Positions 49,788-62,651 of a stretch of 64,000 nt of DNA are shown piece after piece. The position numbers and the translations under genes are program-made. The notes beneath the pieces were generated by a model, which saw only the letters and a list, made by a program, of their open reading frames with translations, made no database searches and was not told the DNA's origin. This DNA comes from Hygrophila difformis (lineage: Eukaryota > Streptophyta > Magnoliopsida > Lamiales > Acanthaceae): the NCBI GenBank assembly GCA_030278955.1, contig JAOANR010000001.1:930001-994000 (forward strand). Reading direction: 5' to 3'. Numbering within the stretch: the stretch's first letter is position 1; each line of letters begins with the position of its first letter.

Positions 49788-50015
49788 TATATCTTTCAAC
49801 TCAATTTTAATAATAAATGTTTGCATTAATTAACTCGTAAATTTACATTTTTATCTTTCAACTAAACTCATTCTTAATAAATATCAATAAACAGCATTTA
49901 TGTAAAATAAAGGACAATATAATAATAATATAACATAACTATCTATAACTACCTAAAAATGATAACTATTGTGGAACAATTTTTAATATCTAAAAGATAA
50001 CTCAAAAGGAATAAA
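49788..50015. mobile_element. Truncated tandem copy of the preceding MITE
   Basis: Repeats the interior and right part of 49550-49785 (tttcaactcaattttaataa, catttatgtaaaat, tctaaaagataactcaaaagga) directly after it, lacking the left terminus. Confidence 0.75.
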
Positions 50016-50299
50016 TTATAGCTTAAATTATTTTGCACCTCAAGTCCTCAACAAACACTTTTTCCGGTATATGTGCAACACCAATCCGATTTCTGTACAG
50101 GCGGTTGATGTGACTGCACCTACATAATGATGTCCACTATGAAAAATGATGTTAGCTCCATGAAAAATGATTTTGCTTATTTTATAATATTCATCATCTT
50201 TTCATGTGCACACATCATTTCACACATTCATCATTTTTTATTGTTCTGACATTATTTTTCTATGCGTATCTATCATTACATTTTTGTCAGTATGTGCTG

Positions 50300-51188
50300 T
50301 TGACAACACTCCACCATTACCCGTGCAACACATTACTGTTAGGGATATTTTTAGTATTGTGAAGATGTTCGTCATTTTGGCCGTTGTTGCAACATCATGT
50401 CAACAACGCTTTATTATCTTCACTGGAAAAAGCACAGGATAGTACAGTGACGTGGCATTTCCCCTAGCAGGCCTTAGAGGGTTTTAGATGGGCCTTAAAC
50501 CCATATAAATACCTGTCTTCGTCCTTGAGGGTGTCTGTGTGTGAAGAGCCGCAATCACAGTCTAGTTTACAGAGGATTAACAGCATTCAAGAGCTGTGAT
50601 TATGGCGTTTTGAGAGCTGCTGAAGGAAAATCCCCTGGTTTACGTTGTTTGCAGAAGGCACCAACAACCATCCTGCTGCTGGTATATCTTTACCTGTTGT
50701 GTCTTCTACATTCTTTGTGGGGTAATTAGGATTGTGTTTAGGCATTTCTTAGATCATTGGTTTGTAAACACAATCGGTGTGTATTGTAGGTGTCTTAGCA
50801 CCTTTAAGCTTAATTTGATTGATTAGCTAGGTTCATCAAACACCACCTTAGTACCTGCCGGTGAATTGCTTGCATTTGGGTAGATGGTTGATGCTCCCTT
50901 GTGTTCTTCCTAGTCTATTTGGGTAGATAGGAGAGTTCATTGGAATGTAAGGGTATGTAAGGTGTGGTTGACTCTCGTTCAATCAGTTTGGTGGAGATCT
51001 AGTGGAATCCCTGGCTTGGTGCCCCCAGATGTAGATCAGTGGATCGAACTGGGTGATCAAATTCCCTGTGTTTCTATTTTCATTCCGCACTCTGTTTCTT
51101 GTGTTTGCCTCTGGTTGTATTTTGCTGGTTGTTGAGACATCGCTCAAACAACTCTTACAGGGTTTACATATTCTGATTGGGCCTGTCA
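50300..51188 (+). repeat. 5' LTR of the copia element (start not fixed)
   Basis: The right edge is set by the primer-binding site at 51191. The left edge is uncertain because the 3' LTR is lost in the gap. A TATA box (tataaat, 50504-50510) and a polyprimidine-rich transcribed part follow. Confidence 0.6.
50504..50510 (+). promoter_or_regulatory. TATA box of the copia LTR
   Basis: ccatataaatacc in the LTR, about 690 bp before the primer-binding site. Confidence 0.55.
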
Positions 51189-51190
51189 AT

Positions 51191-51202
51191 TGGTATCAGA
51201 GC
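51191..51202 (+). other. Primer-binding site, initiator-Met tRNA type
   Basis: TGGTATCAGAGC, the classic plant retrotransposon site complementary to the 3' end of initiator-Met tRNA, 34 bp before the gag start. Confidence 0.95.
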
Positions 51203-51235
51203 AGGGCTCTAACGTTTAGCTGAGTCCGGTCCAAT

Positions 51236-54200
51236 ATGAATAGAGAAGGTGGCTCTGTCTCGAGACCTCCTCTGTTTGATGGTTTGAATTATCCATTCTG
51301 GAATAATCGAATGAGGATATTTCTTAAGCACACTGGTGTAGATGTCTGGAACGCTGTTCTAACACCCTGGGAACAACCTATGAAAGAGATCCGCACGCCT
51401 GCTACTGAAACCTCTGCTGCCATTACTACTTTTGTTCCTGTTACTCAAGAAGAAATGTCAGCTGCTCAGAAGAACAAGGAACAAGGGAACAACACGGCGT
51501 TGAATTGTCTATTCAATTCTGTGGATGAATCGCAATATCACATCATTTCGAACTGTGAGACAGCTTATGAAGCCTGGACTGCTTTGGAAGCAGCCTATGA
51601 AGGATCTGCTGATGTTCAAGCCTTAAAGCTTCAGAGAATTGAATCTGCTTTTGATAGTATTCGGATGCAAGAGGATGAGAATATTGCTGCCTATCATGCT
51701 CGGTTCAAGAAATTAGTAAACGGAGCTCAATCTTTTGGGTTGAAGTATGATGATGCAAAGCTTGTTAGGAAGATGCTGAGAACAGTTACTCGTAGATATC
51801 AATCTAAGGTGTCAACTCTTGAAGAACTGGAAAGACCAAATCCTTTACTCTTGAAGCATTGGTTGGTTCACTTCAGACTTTTGAAATGAACTACTTGGAA
51901 GAGGAGCCTACACGTAATCTAGCTTTCAAAGTTGAAGATGAGATTCAGTGCATTGACAATGAAGAGAAGGCTTACCTAACCAAGAAGTTGGCAAGGATGT
52001 TACAGGACAAGAGAGCCAAGAAGCTGAACTACAAGAAAGATGATAAAGGACGTTATCAGCGAGTGTTTCATCATCCCGTGAACAACCTTCCAAGCATAAG
52101 TCAGACAACTCCTATGATAAGAGGAGGGGTTATAAGAAGATGGAATTACCTGAAACTTTCAAGAATTTAAAGTGTTACGATTGTGAAGGTGTTGGCCATA
52201 AAGCCTCTGAATGCCCTACTGCTAAGAGAAGGGTTGGAAAAGCTCTTCAAGCTACCTTAAGTGATGGTAAGGTCAGTTGTTCGTCCAAGGAGGAAGGAGA
52301 TGACAGCGAGAATGAGGAGATGATAGCCTTCACTGTGAAAGACGTTGTTCTAACAACCGATGACACTCTATCCAAACATTTGTCTGATACAGAGTCTCAT
52401 GAATCCGACAGTGATGCTAGTAGATATGACTACGATGAACTTCTTGCAGGTTATGAATCGGTGAAAGAAGATCATGCTGTTGCTGTTGCAGAGAACAAGA
52501 AATTGCTTGATCAGAAGGGAGATCTACTGATTCTTATTGATGAGAAGGATGTTGAAATTACAAGTCTCAAGGAATCTTTGGTTACTATGACAACTGAGAG
52601 AGATACTCTATTGGAGGAAAACACTGCATTGCTTGCCAAGACCCAGAAAATAGATAACATGGTTAAAGGCAAAGACAAGCTGGATGAGATCATTAGTCAA
52701 GGAAAATCACCATCCAATAGAGAAGGTATTGGGTACAAGCGCAATTCTAGACCTAACAAGAAAGCTGCACCTACCTTTGTGCGTGCAGGTACACTTGAGA
52801 CCAGCTCATCCAAAGCTCCTGAAAAAATTGATTGTCCAGAGTCCCCCAAGAAGAGCAAAGACTGCCCTTATTGTAAATTCCAGGGTCATCCTGTTCAACT
52901 CTGTCAAAGACTTACCCAAGATCTTCTTGGTGGTCGCCCGGTTGTTTGGCCATCGCTGGAACTACAGAAGCAGGTCAAACTTACTATGATGTGGATTCCT
53001 AAATCCAAAATCGTCCCCAAGATGTGTCTCGTTGTACTCTCGGCTCAGAAAGGACCCAATGATGGTAAGTGGTACTTTGACAGTGGCTGCTCTCGACATA
53101 TGACAGGTAAAAAGGATTTTCTACTTGACTATGTTGAATCTGATTGTGGGGAAGTACTCTATGGAAATGGTGCTCGTAGCAAAATTTGTGGATATGGGAA
53201 AGCAAAAGGTGCAAACATGGGGTTCTTAACTACTGTGTACTATGTTGCTGATCTATCTACAAACCTAATTTCCATAAGCCAACTTTGTGATGAGAAATTT
53301 TTTGTGGGTTTCACTGATGCGGATTGCATGGTTATTGATCCCGCATACAATTGTGTTATTAAGGGAGTTCGATCATCTAACAATTGTTATGTCTTAAAGC
53401 CTGCTGTGGAATCAGTCTTTCTGTCTCAGGTTGAAACAACAAAGTTGTGGCATCAAAGGTGTGGGCATATGAACTACAAATCTCTTATCCAACTAAGCAA
53501 ATCTGGCGTTGTTCGAGGGTTGCCCAAACTACAGAGCAAAGCCAAGGTAGTCTGTGGTGCTTGCACTAAGGGTAAACAAATTCACTCCTCTCACAAAGTA
53601 GTGGATACAATTCAGACCACAAGGTGCCTTGAGCTGTTGCACATGGATTTGATGGGACCAACAGAAGTGCCTAGCCTAGGTGGTAAGAGGTACATCTTTG
53701 TATGCGTTGATGATTTCTCTCGTTATACTTGGGTTGATTTCTTAGAATCCAAAGATGAGGCCGTGTCAGTGTTCTTTAAGCTATCTTTAAAGATCATGGC
53801 TGAGAAGGATCTCAAGATAGGGCGTATTCGATCTGATCATGGGAAAGAGTTTGAAAATCAGTTGTTCGCACAACTCTGCAACAACCTTGGTATTGCTCAT
53901 GAATATTCAGCCCCCCACACTCCACAACAGAATGGCGTGGTTGAGCGTAAGAACCGTACTCTACAGGAGATGGCTCGATCTCTTCTCCATGATAGTAACC
54001 TTGGGAAACGTTTTTGGGCTGAAGCTGTCAATATTTCTTGCTATATCATTAATCGTGTGTACATGCGACCTCAGACAACCACTACTCCTTATGAGATTTG
54101 GAGAGGAAAGACTCCTAACATCTCTCACCTTCATGTCTTTGGAAGTTTGTGCTATGCTTTGAAGGATCGAACTATTGTCAAAAAATTCGATTCCAAATCT

Positions 54201-55668
54201 GATGAAGCTATTTTCTTGGGATATTCCGTGGATTCAAGAGCCTACCGTGTTTATTTGAAGAGAACTTCAAAGGTTATTGAAACTATTAATGTTGTCTTTG
54301 ATGATGCTAATCTCTCTGTAGGCTCAGTCTCTCCTCATGATGATGATGATGATCCAATTCGGATTATTCCTCATGTCTCCTCAAGTGCAACTCCTGAAGT
54401 AATGCCTCCCTCCGATCCTATTGATGTTTCTGATACTGAAGACGGTGATCCGGTTGTTGATACAATTGATGAACAACCTTCAGCTCCAGATTCTCCTAAA
54501 AGGAGAGGTCCAAAACGTGGTCCACGAGCACCTAAGTATCACTCTAAGGATGATATCATTGGCGATCCCTCTGGTCCTAGACAGACTCGAGGTCATCAAC
54601 TAAACATCTCTGAATTGGCAAATATGTGATTTCATATTATGCATTGTTTTGTTTCATCTATTGAACCTAAGAATGCTAACGAGGCTTTGCAAGATGAGTT
54701 TTGGATAGCTGCCATGCAGGATGAATTACTACAATTTAAACGCAATGATGTTTGGGAGTTGTTGGAACAACCAACTGGTGTGAATATCATTGGCACTAAA
54801 TGGGTTTTTCGCAACAAGACTGATGAACATGGGAAAATCATTCGCAATAAAGCTCGCTTAGTTGCACAAGACTTTACTCAGATTGAAGGTCTAGATTATG
54901 ATGAGACATTCGCTCCTGTTGCTCGCATCGAGGCTGTAAGATTACTTCTTGCTATCTCTTGCTCTCTTGGTTTTAAATTGTATCAAATGGACATCAAAAC
55001 TGCCTTTCTGAATGGCTACATCAAGGAAGACATCTATGTGTCTCAGCCCCTTGGTTTTGAATGCCCTGATCATCCTGACTATGTTTATAAGGTCAAGCGT
55101 GCTCTTTATGGTTTAAAACAGGCTCCACGTGCCTGGTATGAACGCTTGTCTACATATCTCTTGGATAAAGGCTATGTGCGTGGTAATGTTGATAAGACGT
55201 TGTTCGTACAACGTAAAAACAACCATCTATTGGTCGCACAGATTTATGTGGATGATATTGTTTTTGGCTCTACTTCAGATGATCTTCGAGATGCTTTTGT
55301 ACACTCCATGCAAACTGAATTCGAGATGAGTATGATGGGTGAGCTCACATTCTTCTTAGGGTTACAGATTAAGCAAACTTCTGATGGGATTTTTCTTAAT
55401 CAAGAGAAGTATGTTGGCACCATGCTTCAGAAATTCAAAATGGAAGATTGCAAGATTGCCAGATCTCCCCTTGGTCAGCATGACAAGATTACCAAAGATG
55501 AATCTGGGGTTTCTGTTAATCAAAAAATGTATCGAAGCATTATTGGAAGTCTCTTATATCTCACTGCTAGTCGTCCAGATATCTCCTTCAGTGTAGGTGT
55601 GTGCGCTCGATATCAATCTGATCCTAAGGAATCTCACCTTCGGGCTGTGAAAAGGATTCTTCGTTATA
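51236..55668 (+). pseudogene. Ty1/copia gag-pol, damaged and running into the gap
   Basis: Starts MNREGGSVSRPPLFDG. Gag core 51236-52120, then a CCHC knuckle (CYDCEGVGHKASEC, 52175), an acidic linker, protease (WYFDSGCSRHMTG, 53072), GAG-pre-integrase finger (HQRCGHMN...CGACTKGK), integrase (HMDLMGP 53641, RSDHGKEFEN 53830, NGVVERKNR 53933), and a copia reverse transcriptase (KWVFRNK 54799, QMDIKTAFLNG 54985, YVDDIVFGS 55245) to the gap. RNase H would lie in the gap. Lesions: frame changes near 51840 and near 52060, and an in-frame TGA at 54627-54629 between integrase and reverse transcriptase. Integrase before reverse transcriptase is copia order; the Gag resembles SIRE-type elements. Confidence 0.9.
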
Positions 55669-56168
55669 NNNNNNNNNNNNNNNNNNNNNNNNNNNNNNNN
55701 NNNNNNNNNNNNNNNNNNNNNNNNNNNNNNNNNNNNNNNNNNNNNNNNNNNNNNNNNNNNNNNNNNNNNNNNNNNNNNNNNNNNNNNNNNNNNNNNNNNN
55801 NNNNNNNNNNNNNNNNNNNNNNNNNNNNNNNNNNNNNNNNNNNNNNNNNNNNNNNNNNNNNNNNNNNNNNNNNNNNNNNNNNNNNNNNNNNNNNNNNNNN
55901 NNNNNNNNNNNNNNNNNNNNNNNNNNNNNNNNNNNNNNNNNNNNNNNNNNNNNNNNNNNNNNNNNNNNNNNNNNNNNNNNNNNNNNNNNNNNNNNNNNNN
56001 NNNNNNNNNNNNNNNNNNNNNNNNNNNNNNNNNNNNNNNNNNNNNNNNNNNNNNNNNNNNNNNNNNNNNNNNNNNNNNNNNNNNNNNNNNNNNNNNNNNN
56101 NNNNNNNNNNNNNNNNNNNNNNNNNNNNNNNNNNNNNNNNNNNNNNNNNNNNNNNNNNNNNNNNNNNN
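55669..56168. other. Assembly gap of 500 Ns
   Basis: Exactly 500 N. The copia element lacks its RNase H and 3' LTR on the left, and the gypsy element on the right lacks most of its gag and all of pol, so the true distance should be several kilobases. Confidence 0.97.
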
Positions 56169-56935
56169 GATTTGGCAAATGCTTGCAAGTTGTCTCGTAC
56201 GACCATCGTCAATTTTATTGGCAAACATTTTCTCAAAATCATGCCACTGCAAGCCATTAAACTGGCCTGAATGTGAAGGAATCGGAGTAGGCCCCCTGGG
56301 CCTATCTCCCACTGTGGGCACCATTTTGTTACCACTCATTTGGGGTTAATTGTAATCCTCTAGACGGTGCTTTCAAGGTTGTACAGCGGGATGAGGACTA
56401 TCCAATGCCCTGAACCAAGTCAACGACTTGGATTTTCCTTGAGCGGGTCAAGGGCTTCATTTGCCTTAAACGGATTAAGGGCTTATACATATCTAGGAAA
56501 GCGTTAAAGAAAGCAGTAGAAGTAAATAAAGTAAATTGGATTTAATTGACATTGAGTGTCAGATACAAGAGGTCCTATTTATAGATATGCAAAGGGTGCG
56601 GTGAACAGTCGTGTCCATTCGGTAGAGATGCAACTTGTGGAAATGATGCTTTTGTTTCACGGACGGTTATGTATGTTCGTGGAAATTATGTCTTCTTGTA
56701 AAATGTTGTGTTTCTCGGGTAGAGTTGCTCGGGCTACTGCTGTTTGGGGAGTTAATCCGCAAATCCTTGTTACTCGGTTGATATCATTCCCCGTGCTACT
56801 GTAGCTTGGGAACCTTCCCGTGAGACATATTCTCAGGATATATTATAGAGGTTTTTTTTACCCTTTTTGGGCCTTTTTCCCAGCCAGTCTTATGCATAAA
56901 ATGCGCCGAATTCTTGTATTTTTAATGTGTTAACA
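56169..56935 (-). mobile_element. Gypsy element B: 5' LTR, primer site and gag start, cut by the gap
   Basis: A 609-bp LTR at 56327-56935 starts TGTTAACAC and ends GGTAACA on the minus strand; TATA ctataaatag is at about 56574-56583. A primer-site candidate (tggtgcccacagtgggag, 56306-56323) follows, then coding-looking sequence (NGLQWHDFEKMFANKIDDG) down to 56169. It is inserted next to the gag of element A, whose coding sequence starts again at 56937. Confidence 0.7.
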
Positions 56936-59478
56936 CGGTGAAATGGCTTCATCAGGAACTGTTATCTGGATTATGGTTTTCCCATTCTTCTTATCTGCTG
57001 TCAACTTCATCTCCGAATCCCATCCACTAGTAATGATCTTTAGAGTCGGCCGCTCCGTTAAAGCTTTCGCTCCTTGGGCTGACTCCATTTCGAGTTCGTC
57101 CCCTCTGGAGCATACTACCCTCTCCAATCTCATACTCCCCAAGACGGCCGAAGACATCCGTAATCTTTTCCTTTCCTTTCTGGTACGGACCCAGTCTCTC
57201 CCAGACTCCTGTCTTTTTTTTTGCAGCCGAAGTCTGATCTCCCAATCAATCATGGACAGATTTCTTTTCCTGACTCGGCTGAATCATTAACATATTAGCT
57301 GTCGAAAAGGGATTTTTATCAATTGCCATCAATCTATCAGGGAGCTTAAGCTTCCCATCATTGATGTGTTGTTGGACCATCTTTTTGAAGTGACCACATA
57401 CTGCTGTAGTATGTGTCTGTAACGCATGAAATCTGCACCAACCTGCCTTCAACTGCTCTGGGGTTATTGAGGATGGTTTCCTTTAAATACAAATAACCTA
57501 TTTTTCTAGCAATAATAAAAAATCTCATCCATTTGAGAAATATCGAAAGTGTAGAACCTTTGTGGATCATCTTTGGCTTGATCTTTCTTGCCTTTCCCCT
57601 TTACGGGTTTTAAGGCTGGGCACGTCACTGGCTTCTTGATAACCAGCTCAGCCCTAGCTACTTCGACACTGAACAGCTCTTCCATGTTGAACTCCCAATT
57701 GTTCTCGCATTCATCTAGGGACTCCGCAAAAGATGCAGCCGACTGAAACAGTAGTGATCTACAGCTATTGTTCTGACTGGACTTAAAAGTCGCTTGCTCT
57801 GCCAGGTATGTCTCCATCCGAATAGCCTCAGAGGCTAATTCGGCTAATATCCTCGGCTGAGTTACCATCAGCCAATCTTTGATCACATGTTTCAGATTGT
57901 GTTTGAGTATCTGGATGTATTCCTGCTCTGGTGACTGCGTTTTCACTTGAGCATTGACAGCATAAAATATTTTCAGAAACTCGGTAACGGTTTCTCCTCC
58001 TTTCTGCTTGGTATGTGCAAGATCCACCTAGATATGTCCGGACTAGCATTGTAGAACCGGTCATGGAATAGTCTCTCCATTTCTGCCCCAATAGCAACTA
58101 ACCAGGGGGGCAGACTGATTTACCATTCGAACGCTGGCCCGGTCAATGACAAGTTGAACAATTGTAACTTATGGAAATCATTTTGGGCAATCCTTGTGCA
58201 CTGGGCCGTGAATCGGTCGATATGCTCAATAGTCGACTTCCCCAATACACCCGAAAAAGTGTTGAAATCAGGAACCTTGACCTTGGGGGGTGGATACTGC
58301 TCTTCTATGTAATCTGGAAACGGTCTTCTATACATCGGCTTGCCGTCGTGGGCGATGAGGTTTCCAAATTGTGTTCGGATTATCTCCGCTATAAGCTTTC
58401 TGTCCACCAAGTGTAGGTTTTGTGGCTGGGGTGCAAGCTGGAAAGGAACATATGGCTGGCCGAACTGCTGTTCTGTATCCCTATAGGTGGATTCTGAGAA
58501 ACCGGTGGCGAATGCTGAGCTCCAATCGGCGGTTGATTCCGAGCTAATTCAGCTCTAAACATAGCAAACATTGTTGCTAGATATTTCCCTCAATCTGCCT
58601 AACTGATGTCATAGCTGCTATTTCAACCATGAACTGAATTTGATCGCGGAAACGCAGCATTAAATCTTCATGGCCAAACTCCTGGCCATTAACGCCTGGG
58701 GGTGGAAATCCGGGAGGATAATCCCCTGGATTCGCCGAGTGATCTTCAAATATGGGCGGCAGATTCTCGTCGTCGTGTTGATTGCTGGAGTCGCATCGGG
58801 ATCAATTGCCATATCTATCTTGGGTCCCACTGGACGTGCCAGTGTTTAGTTCCGGTTCAACCAAGGACCTTTTTATCTCCAAGGGAAGCGGCCGGAAAAG
58901 GATCGAATCGGCTAAAGGTCCAAAAATAGTGAAAATGTGCCCAAACTTGTCTGAAATTTATCCAAATTTAAAATCTAAAATAGACTGACCGATTACAATA
59001 TGAGGTATCCAAAGAATCTACCAGTAGCTAAGGAACAACGGCCAATCCTTCAATGAAAATATCGAAAATCTACCAGCTGCTAAGAAACAGCGGCTGATTC
59101 GATGAAAAACTACTGAAATCTAGCTACAACTAGGAAAGTGATGAAGAAAGCTGTAAAGGAAACCAATAAAGAAAGCAATAAATTTCAAAAGATAAATTGG
59201 CAGAATAACAATAAATTTGGTCGGATTGGTCTCTCATTTCTCTTCTGTTGAGCCTCTGTTTATAAGTGTAGCTTGGTAACCGATCCATAACCGTTTTTCA
59301 ACTGATATGCCAGTCAGCTTGTTTCGACCGAAATTTTTTCAGCCTCGTTCGGCCGAACGTCCTCTTCCGTCTTCTCGAATCCTCATTCTTTTCGTCCCTC
59401 TCTGGGGCCTATCTATTTCTTTCCGTTTCTGGCCCACTCCTCTTTTGGCCCAATCCGTCTAAGATTGCCCCAACAACA
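56936..59478 (-). mobile_element. Gypsy element A: 5' LTR and decayed gag, truncated by element B
   Basis: LTR 58843-59478 (about 636 bp, TGTTGTTGGGGC...AAACA on the minus strand, TATA-like ttataaac near 59262). Primer-site candidate TGGCACGTCCAGTGGGAC at 58824-58841, nearly the same as that of the Tat-type element. gag follows to 56937. No pol is seen before the insertion of element B. Confidence 0.75.
56937..58800 (-). pseudogene. gag of gypsy element A, disrupted
   Basis: Segments in different minus-strand frames form one Gag: PPIFEDHSANPGDYPPG (about 58700), MYRRPFPDYIEEQYPPPKVK (58330), capsid core with GAEMERLFHDRFYN (about 58075) and TKQKGGETVTEFLKIF (58010), then CRFHALQTHTTAVCGHFKK (57430) and a C-terminal region ending near 56937. 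Frameshifts and stops separate them. The layout matches Tat-type Gag. Confidence 0.75.
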
Positions 59479-59600
59479 TGCTTAAAACAAAAAGTAATTT
59501 TGCAATTGCTTAATTTGCAGTACTTTAATTTCTAGCAAAATATAGTTTAAAAAAATTAAAATTTTTTATCTATAAATACCTTCAAAGAATAACAGGGATT
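59479..59600. other. Short AT-rich spacer between gypsy element A and the LINE
   Basis: No feature seen. The LINE's 3' end is probably near its right limit but no clear poly-A tail or target duplication is visible. Confidence 0.4.
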
Positions 59601-59809
59601 CGTAATTTTTTCGGTAAAGAGGAGGGTCGAAGCCATTTTATTCCAATGATTGCGAAGTTTGATACAGACCTAATCGGTCAACAAAAATAGCATCAAGGAC
59701 AAAGTTGGGGGAACGGGGAAAGTGCTGCACAGCCAAACCAAGGCCGGCCTTTGATAAAACAGTCAGAAGCTATATTGCAAGCACGAGGGATGTGCAAGAA
59801 TCGGGTATA

Positions 59810-60529
59810 TCACTGCCATGAGGCGATGTCTTTGATTCGCGAAATCCGGAAGTAGGGGGGACCAGCACCATCTGCAAGTGAGTTGATGAGTTGGACAGCT
59901 TCAAGGTTGTCGGATTCTATTTCCAGGTGTCGGATTCCAGAGGACCAAGCCAGTTGCATAGTGATAAGAATAGCCTTGAATTCTGCATGTAATACGTCGG
60001 AGAGGAAATGTTTAGTCCTAATACCGCCAAGCCAGTTCCCGTCAGAGTCACGGAGGATACCTCCAGAGAAGCTATGACTTCGTTTGATGCTGCCATCGCA
60101 GTTGGCTTTAGCCCAATTGTCAGGAGGGCGTTCCCACCTAGCCCTGCCACATTGCCAAGTCTTTATGCCAAACAACTTAAGTTCCTTTCTGGCGGCAACA
60201 TATTCATTCATGGATCTTCTAATGTTGAAATGGACGGCAGGCCAATGGATGATCTCCGTGCCATAAAGCTCCATGCAGCGAGTCTTCCAGATAAGCCAAA
60301 GTCCAATAGCAAAGAGTGAAGCTTTGGAATCCCCAATTTCCATGCACTGCATGGCTTCGATCCATTCCATCAGATCGAAAGACCAAAAATTGGCAATCGA
60401 AAAGAATCCTAAGCTAGTCCATGTAGTAGCTGACGAAGGACAGTCCCTTAATGCATGCAAGCAACTTTCGATTTCACCACATTTCCAGCATGAGTTTTCA
60501 GGAGATATATGCCTTTTGTGTCTTTCCAT
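59810..60529 (-). pseudogene. LINE ORF2 C-terminus: zf-RVT tail and RNase H
   Basis: The zf-RVT-like CWKCGEIESCLHALRDC (60480-60430) is followed by an RNase H of the RVT_3 type: KANCDGSIKRSHSFSGG (60105), HAEFKAIL (about 59980) and IESDNLEAVQLI (59925). The three acidic positions of RNase H (D, E, D) are present. It joins the preceding segment only through a frame change near 60500. Confidence 0.82.
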
Positions 60530-62651
60530 ACCGTGAGCAATTTGTTATGCATGACAAGCCAGAGGAATATATGAACACGATGAGGGGCGGGCCATTTCCA
60601 TGCAATTTTCCAGTTGATAGGTGTTGTGCTCGTTGGGATGGGGTTGAGCTTATCCATGGTACTGCCTACAGAGAAAATGTCATTAGAAGCTGGTCTCCAG
60701 AAGGGTTTGTTTGAGCTATCAGGCTTTTGAGGGGTCGAGCACTGCATGAGGATATCCATTCCTTCGTTTATAAGCACAGATCTAAGCTCCTGTAGGTTCC
60801 AAATGTGTCCCAAAGAGTAAAAAGCAACAGTCCGGTTCAGTTCATCCTGAGAAAGGGGTCTGATCGCCATTTCCTGCATGGTGATATCATAATGAGTCCA
60901 TTTGTCTTGCCAAAAAAGGGTGGACTTACCGTTCTCAATCTTCCAACCAAGCATGGAATGAAAAGTCTAGCTGGATGAGTTGAGATCCTTGGCAAATTGG
61001 GATAGGGAAAGAGTATGATGGGTGAATGTGTTAGCTTGTCAACCCTGGTGCAGCTTCATAAGCCTAGTCCAGAGTGTCCCTGGTAACAAGGCTCCACCAG
61101 CTCTTCATCAACAAGGTCTCATTGAAATCCTTCAGATTGCGGATGCCTAAGCCACCATGTTCTAATCTGGCAGTGAGTTTATCCCAGGCAATGAGATGGA
61201 CTTATGGTTGTTGTTGCAGGAACCCCAGAGGAAATCCCTACATATTTTCTCAATGTCATGGATGGTCTTCAACGGAAGGCGGATGATTTGCATGACATAC
61301 ATGCATATGGGATGGAGGACAGCCTTAATGAGTGTAGTTCTGCCAGCTAGACTGAGTTGGTGGTGAGACCATCCATTAAGCTTGGATTTGATTTTGTCAA
61401 TGAGAAACCTGAAATCAGAATTGGAAAGCTTATTAATAGACATAGGGATTCCAAGATAAATACCAAGGCTTTGAACATTTGGAAAGCCAAGAATAGTGCT
61501 GATATTTCTTCTGTCTTCCCGGTTGACAATATTTCCAAACATAGTGCGGGATTTAGAGCTGCTGACCACCGGGCCTGATAAGGAACTGAAGTGATCAAGG
61601 ATGGCTTTGATGTGTACAGCTTGATCAGTGGAAGCTTTGGCAAAGAGAATGATATCATCTGCAAAAAAAAAATTATATATATATATATGGAATTTTTAAA
61701 CGCCCTCTATCCCATTGGGGAGGTGACCATCTGTTATCAGAAACTGCTTGGTTAATCATGGCTCCAAGTCTTTCCATGCACATAATGAAGATATAGGGAG
61801 ATAAAGGATCCCCTTGTCGGATGCCTCGGGAAGGTTTGAAGGTGCAGGAGGGTTTGCCATTCCAATTTATCTGCAAGGAAGAAGAATTAATACATTTCAT
61901 GATGAGATTAATGCAAGATGAAGGAAAGCCAAAGCAAGCAAGGGTGTTAGCAATGAAACTCCATTCCAATTTATCATAGGCTTTCTCTAAATCTAGTTTA
62001 ATAATCATATAACCAGGCCTGGCAGAGGATTTGCTCAGGTAGTGGGAAATCTCATGGCAAAGGATGATATTATCTTGGATGACACGGCCTTTAATGAAGT
62101 TGGATTGTCCCTGACTGATCAGATAGGGAAGGATATGAGTGAGACGATTGATAAGCACTTTAGTGACGATTTTGTAAGCAACATTACAGAGGCTTATGGG
62201 TCTGAATCAAGTCACTGAGGTATGATTGGCCACTTTGGGGAGAAGAACAATAGCTGTCTGATTTATAGAAGCCAAATCATATTGACCACAAAAAAAGTTC
62301 TTAATTGTGTTGAACACCGAGTCACCTATGATAGACCAATTTTGAATGTAGAAACTTGCATGCAGTTCATCTGGCGCAGGAGCCTTCAAAGGGGCCATTT
62401 TTTAATAGCAGCTAGAACTTCACACTTAGTTGGAGTGGCACTCAGGGACTGAATTTCAGAATTAGACAAAATAGGGAGATGACCAAGTGGCACTGAACTC
62501 GTCCGAGGCAATGGCATATTTCTTTTGTAGAGATCTTGGAAGAATCTGACCACCATATCCTTAATAGCATTCTCTTCAGAATGTATGTTTCCATCAGCAT
62601 CCTTGAGAATTGAAAACATATTCTTCCTCTTCCTTGCCTTGACATAACCAT
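60448..62651 (-). pseudogene. LINE reverse transcriptase, several frameshifts
   Basis: From the N-terminal side: EENAIKDMVVRFFQDLYKR (62570), MAPLKAPAPDELHASFYI (62395), GQSNFIKGRVIQDNI (62110), KLDLEKAYDKLEW (61995), RGIRQGDPLSPYIF (61830), FADDII (about 61650), LGIPMSINKLSN (61450), LNGWSHHQLSLAGR (61370) and WPAPHRVHIFLWL (60595). Segments lie in all three frames. An (AT) run at 61672-61688 is inserted just before FADD. Confidence 0.85.
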
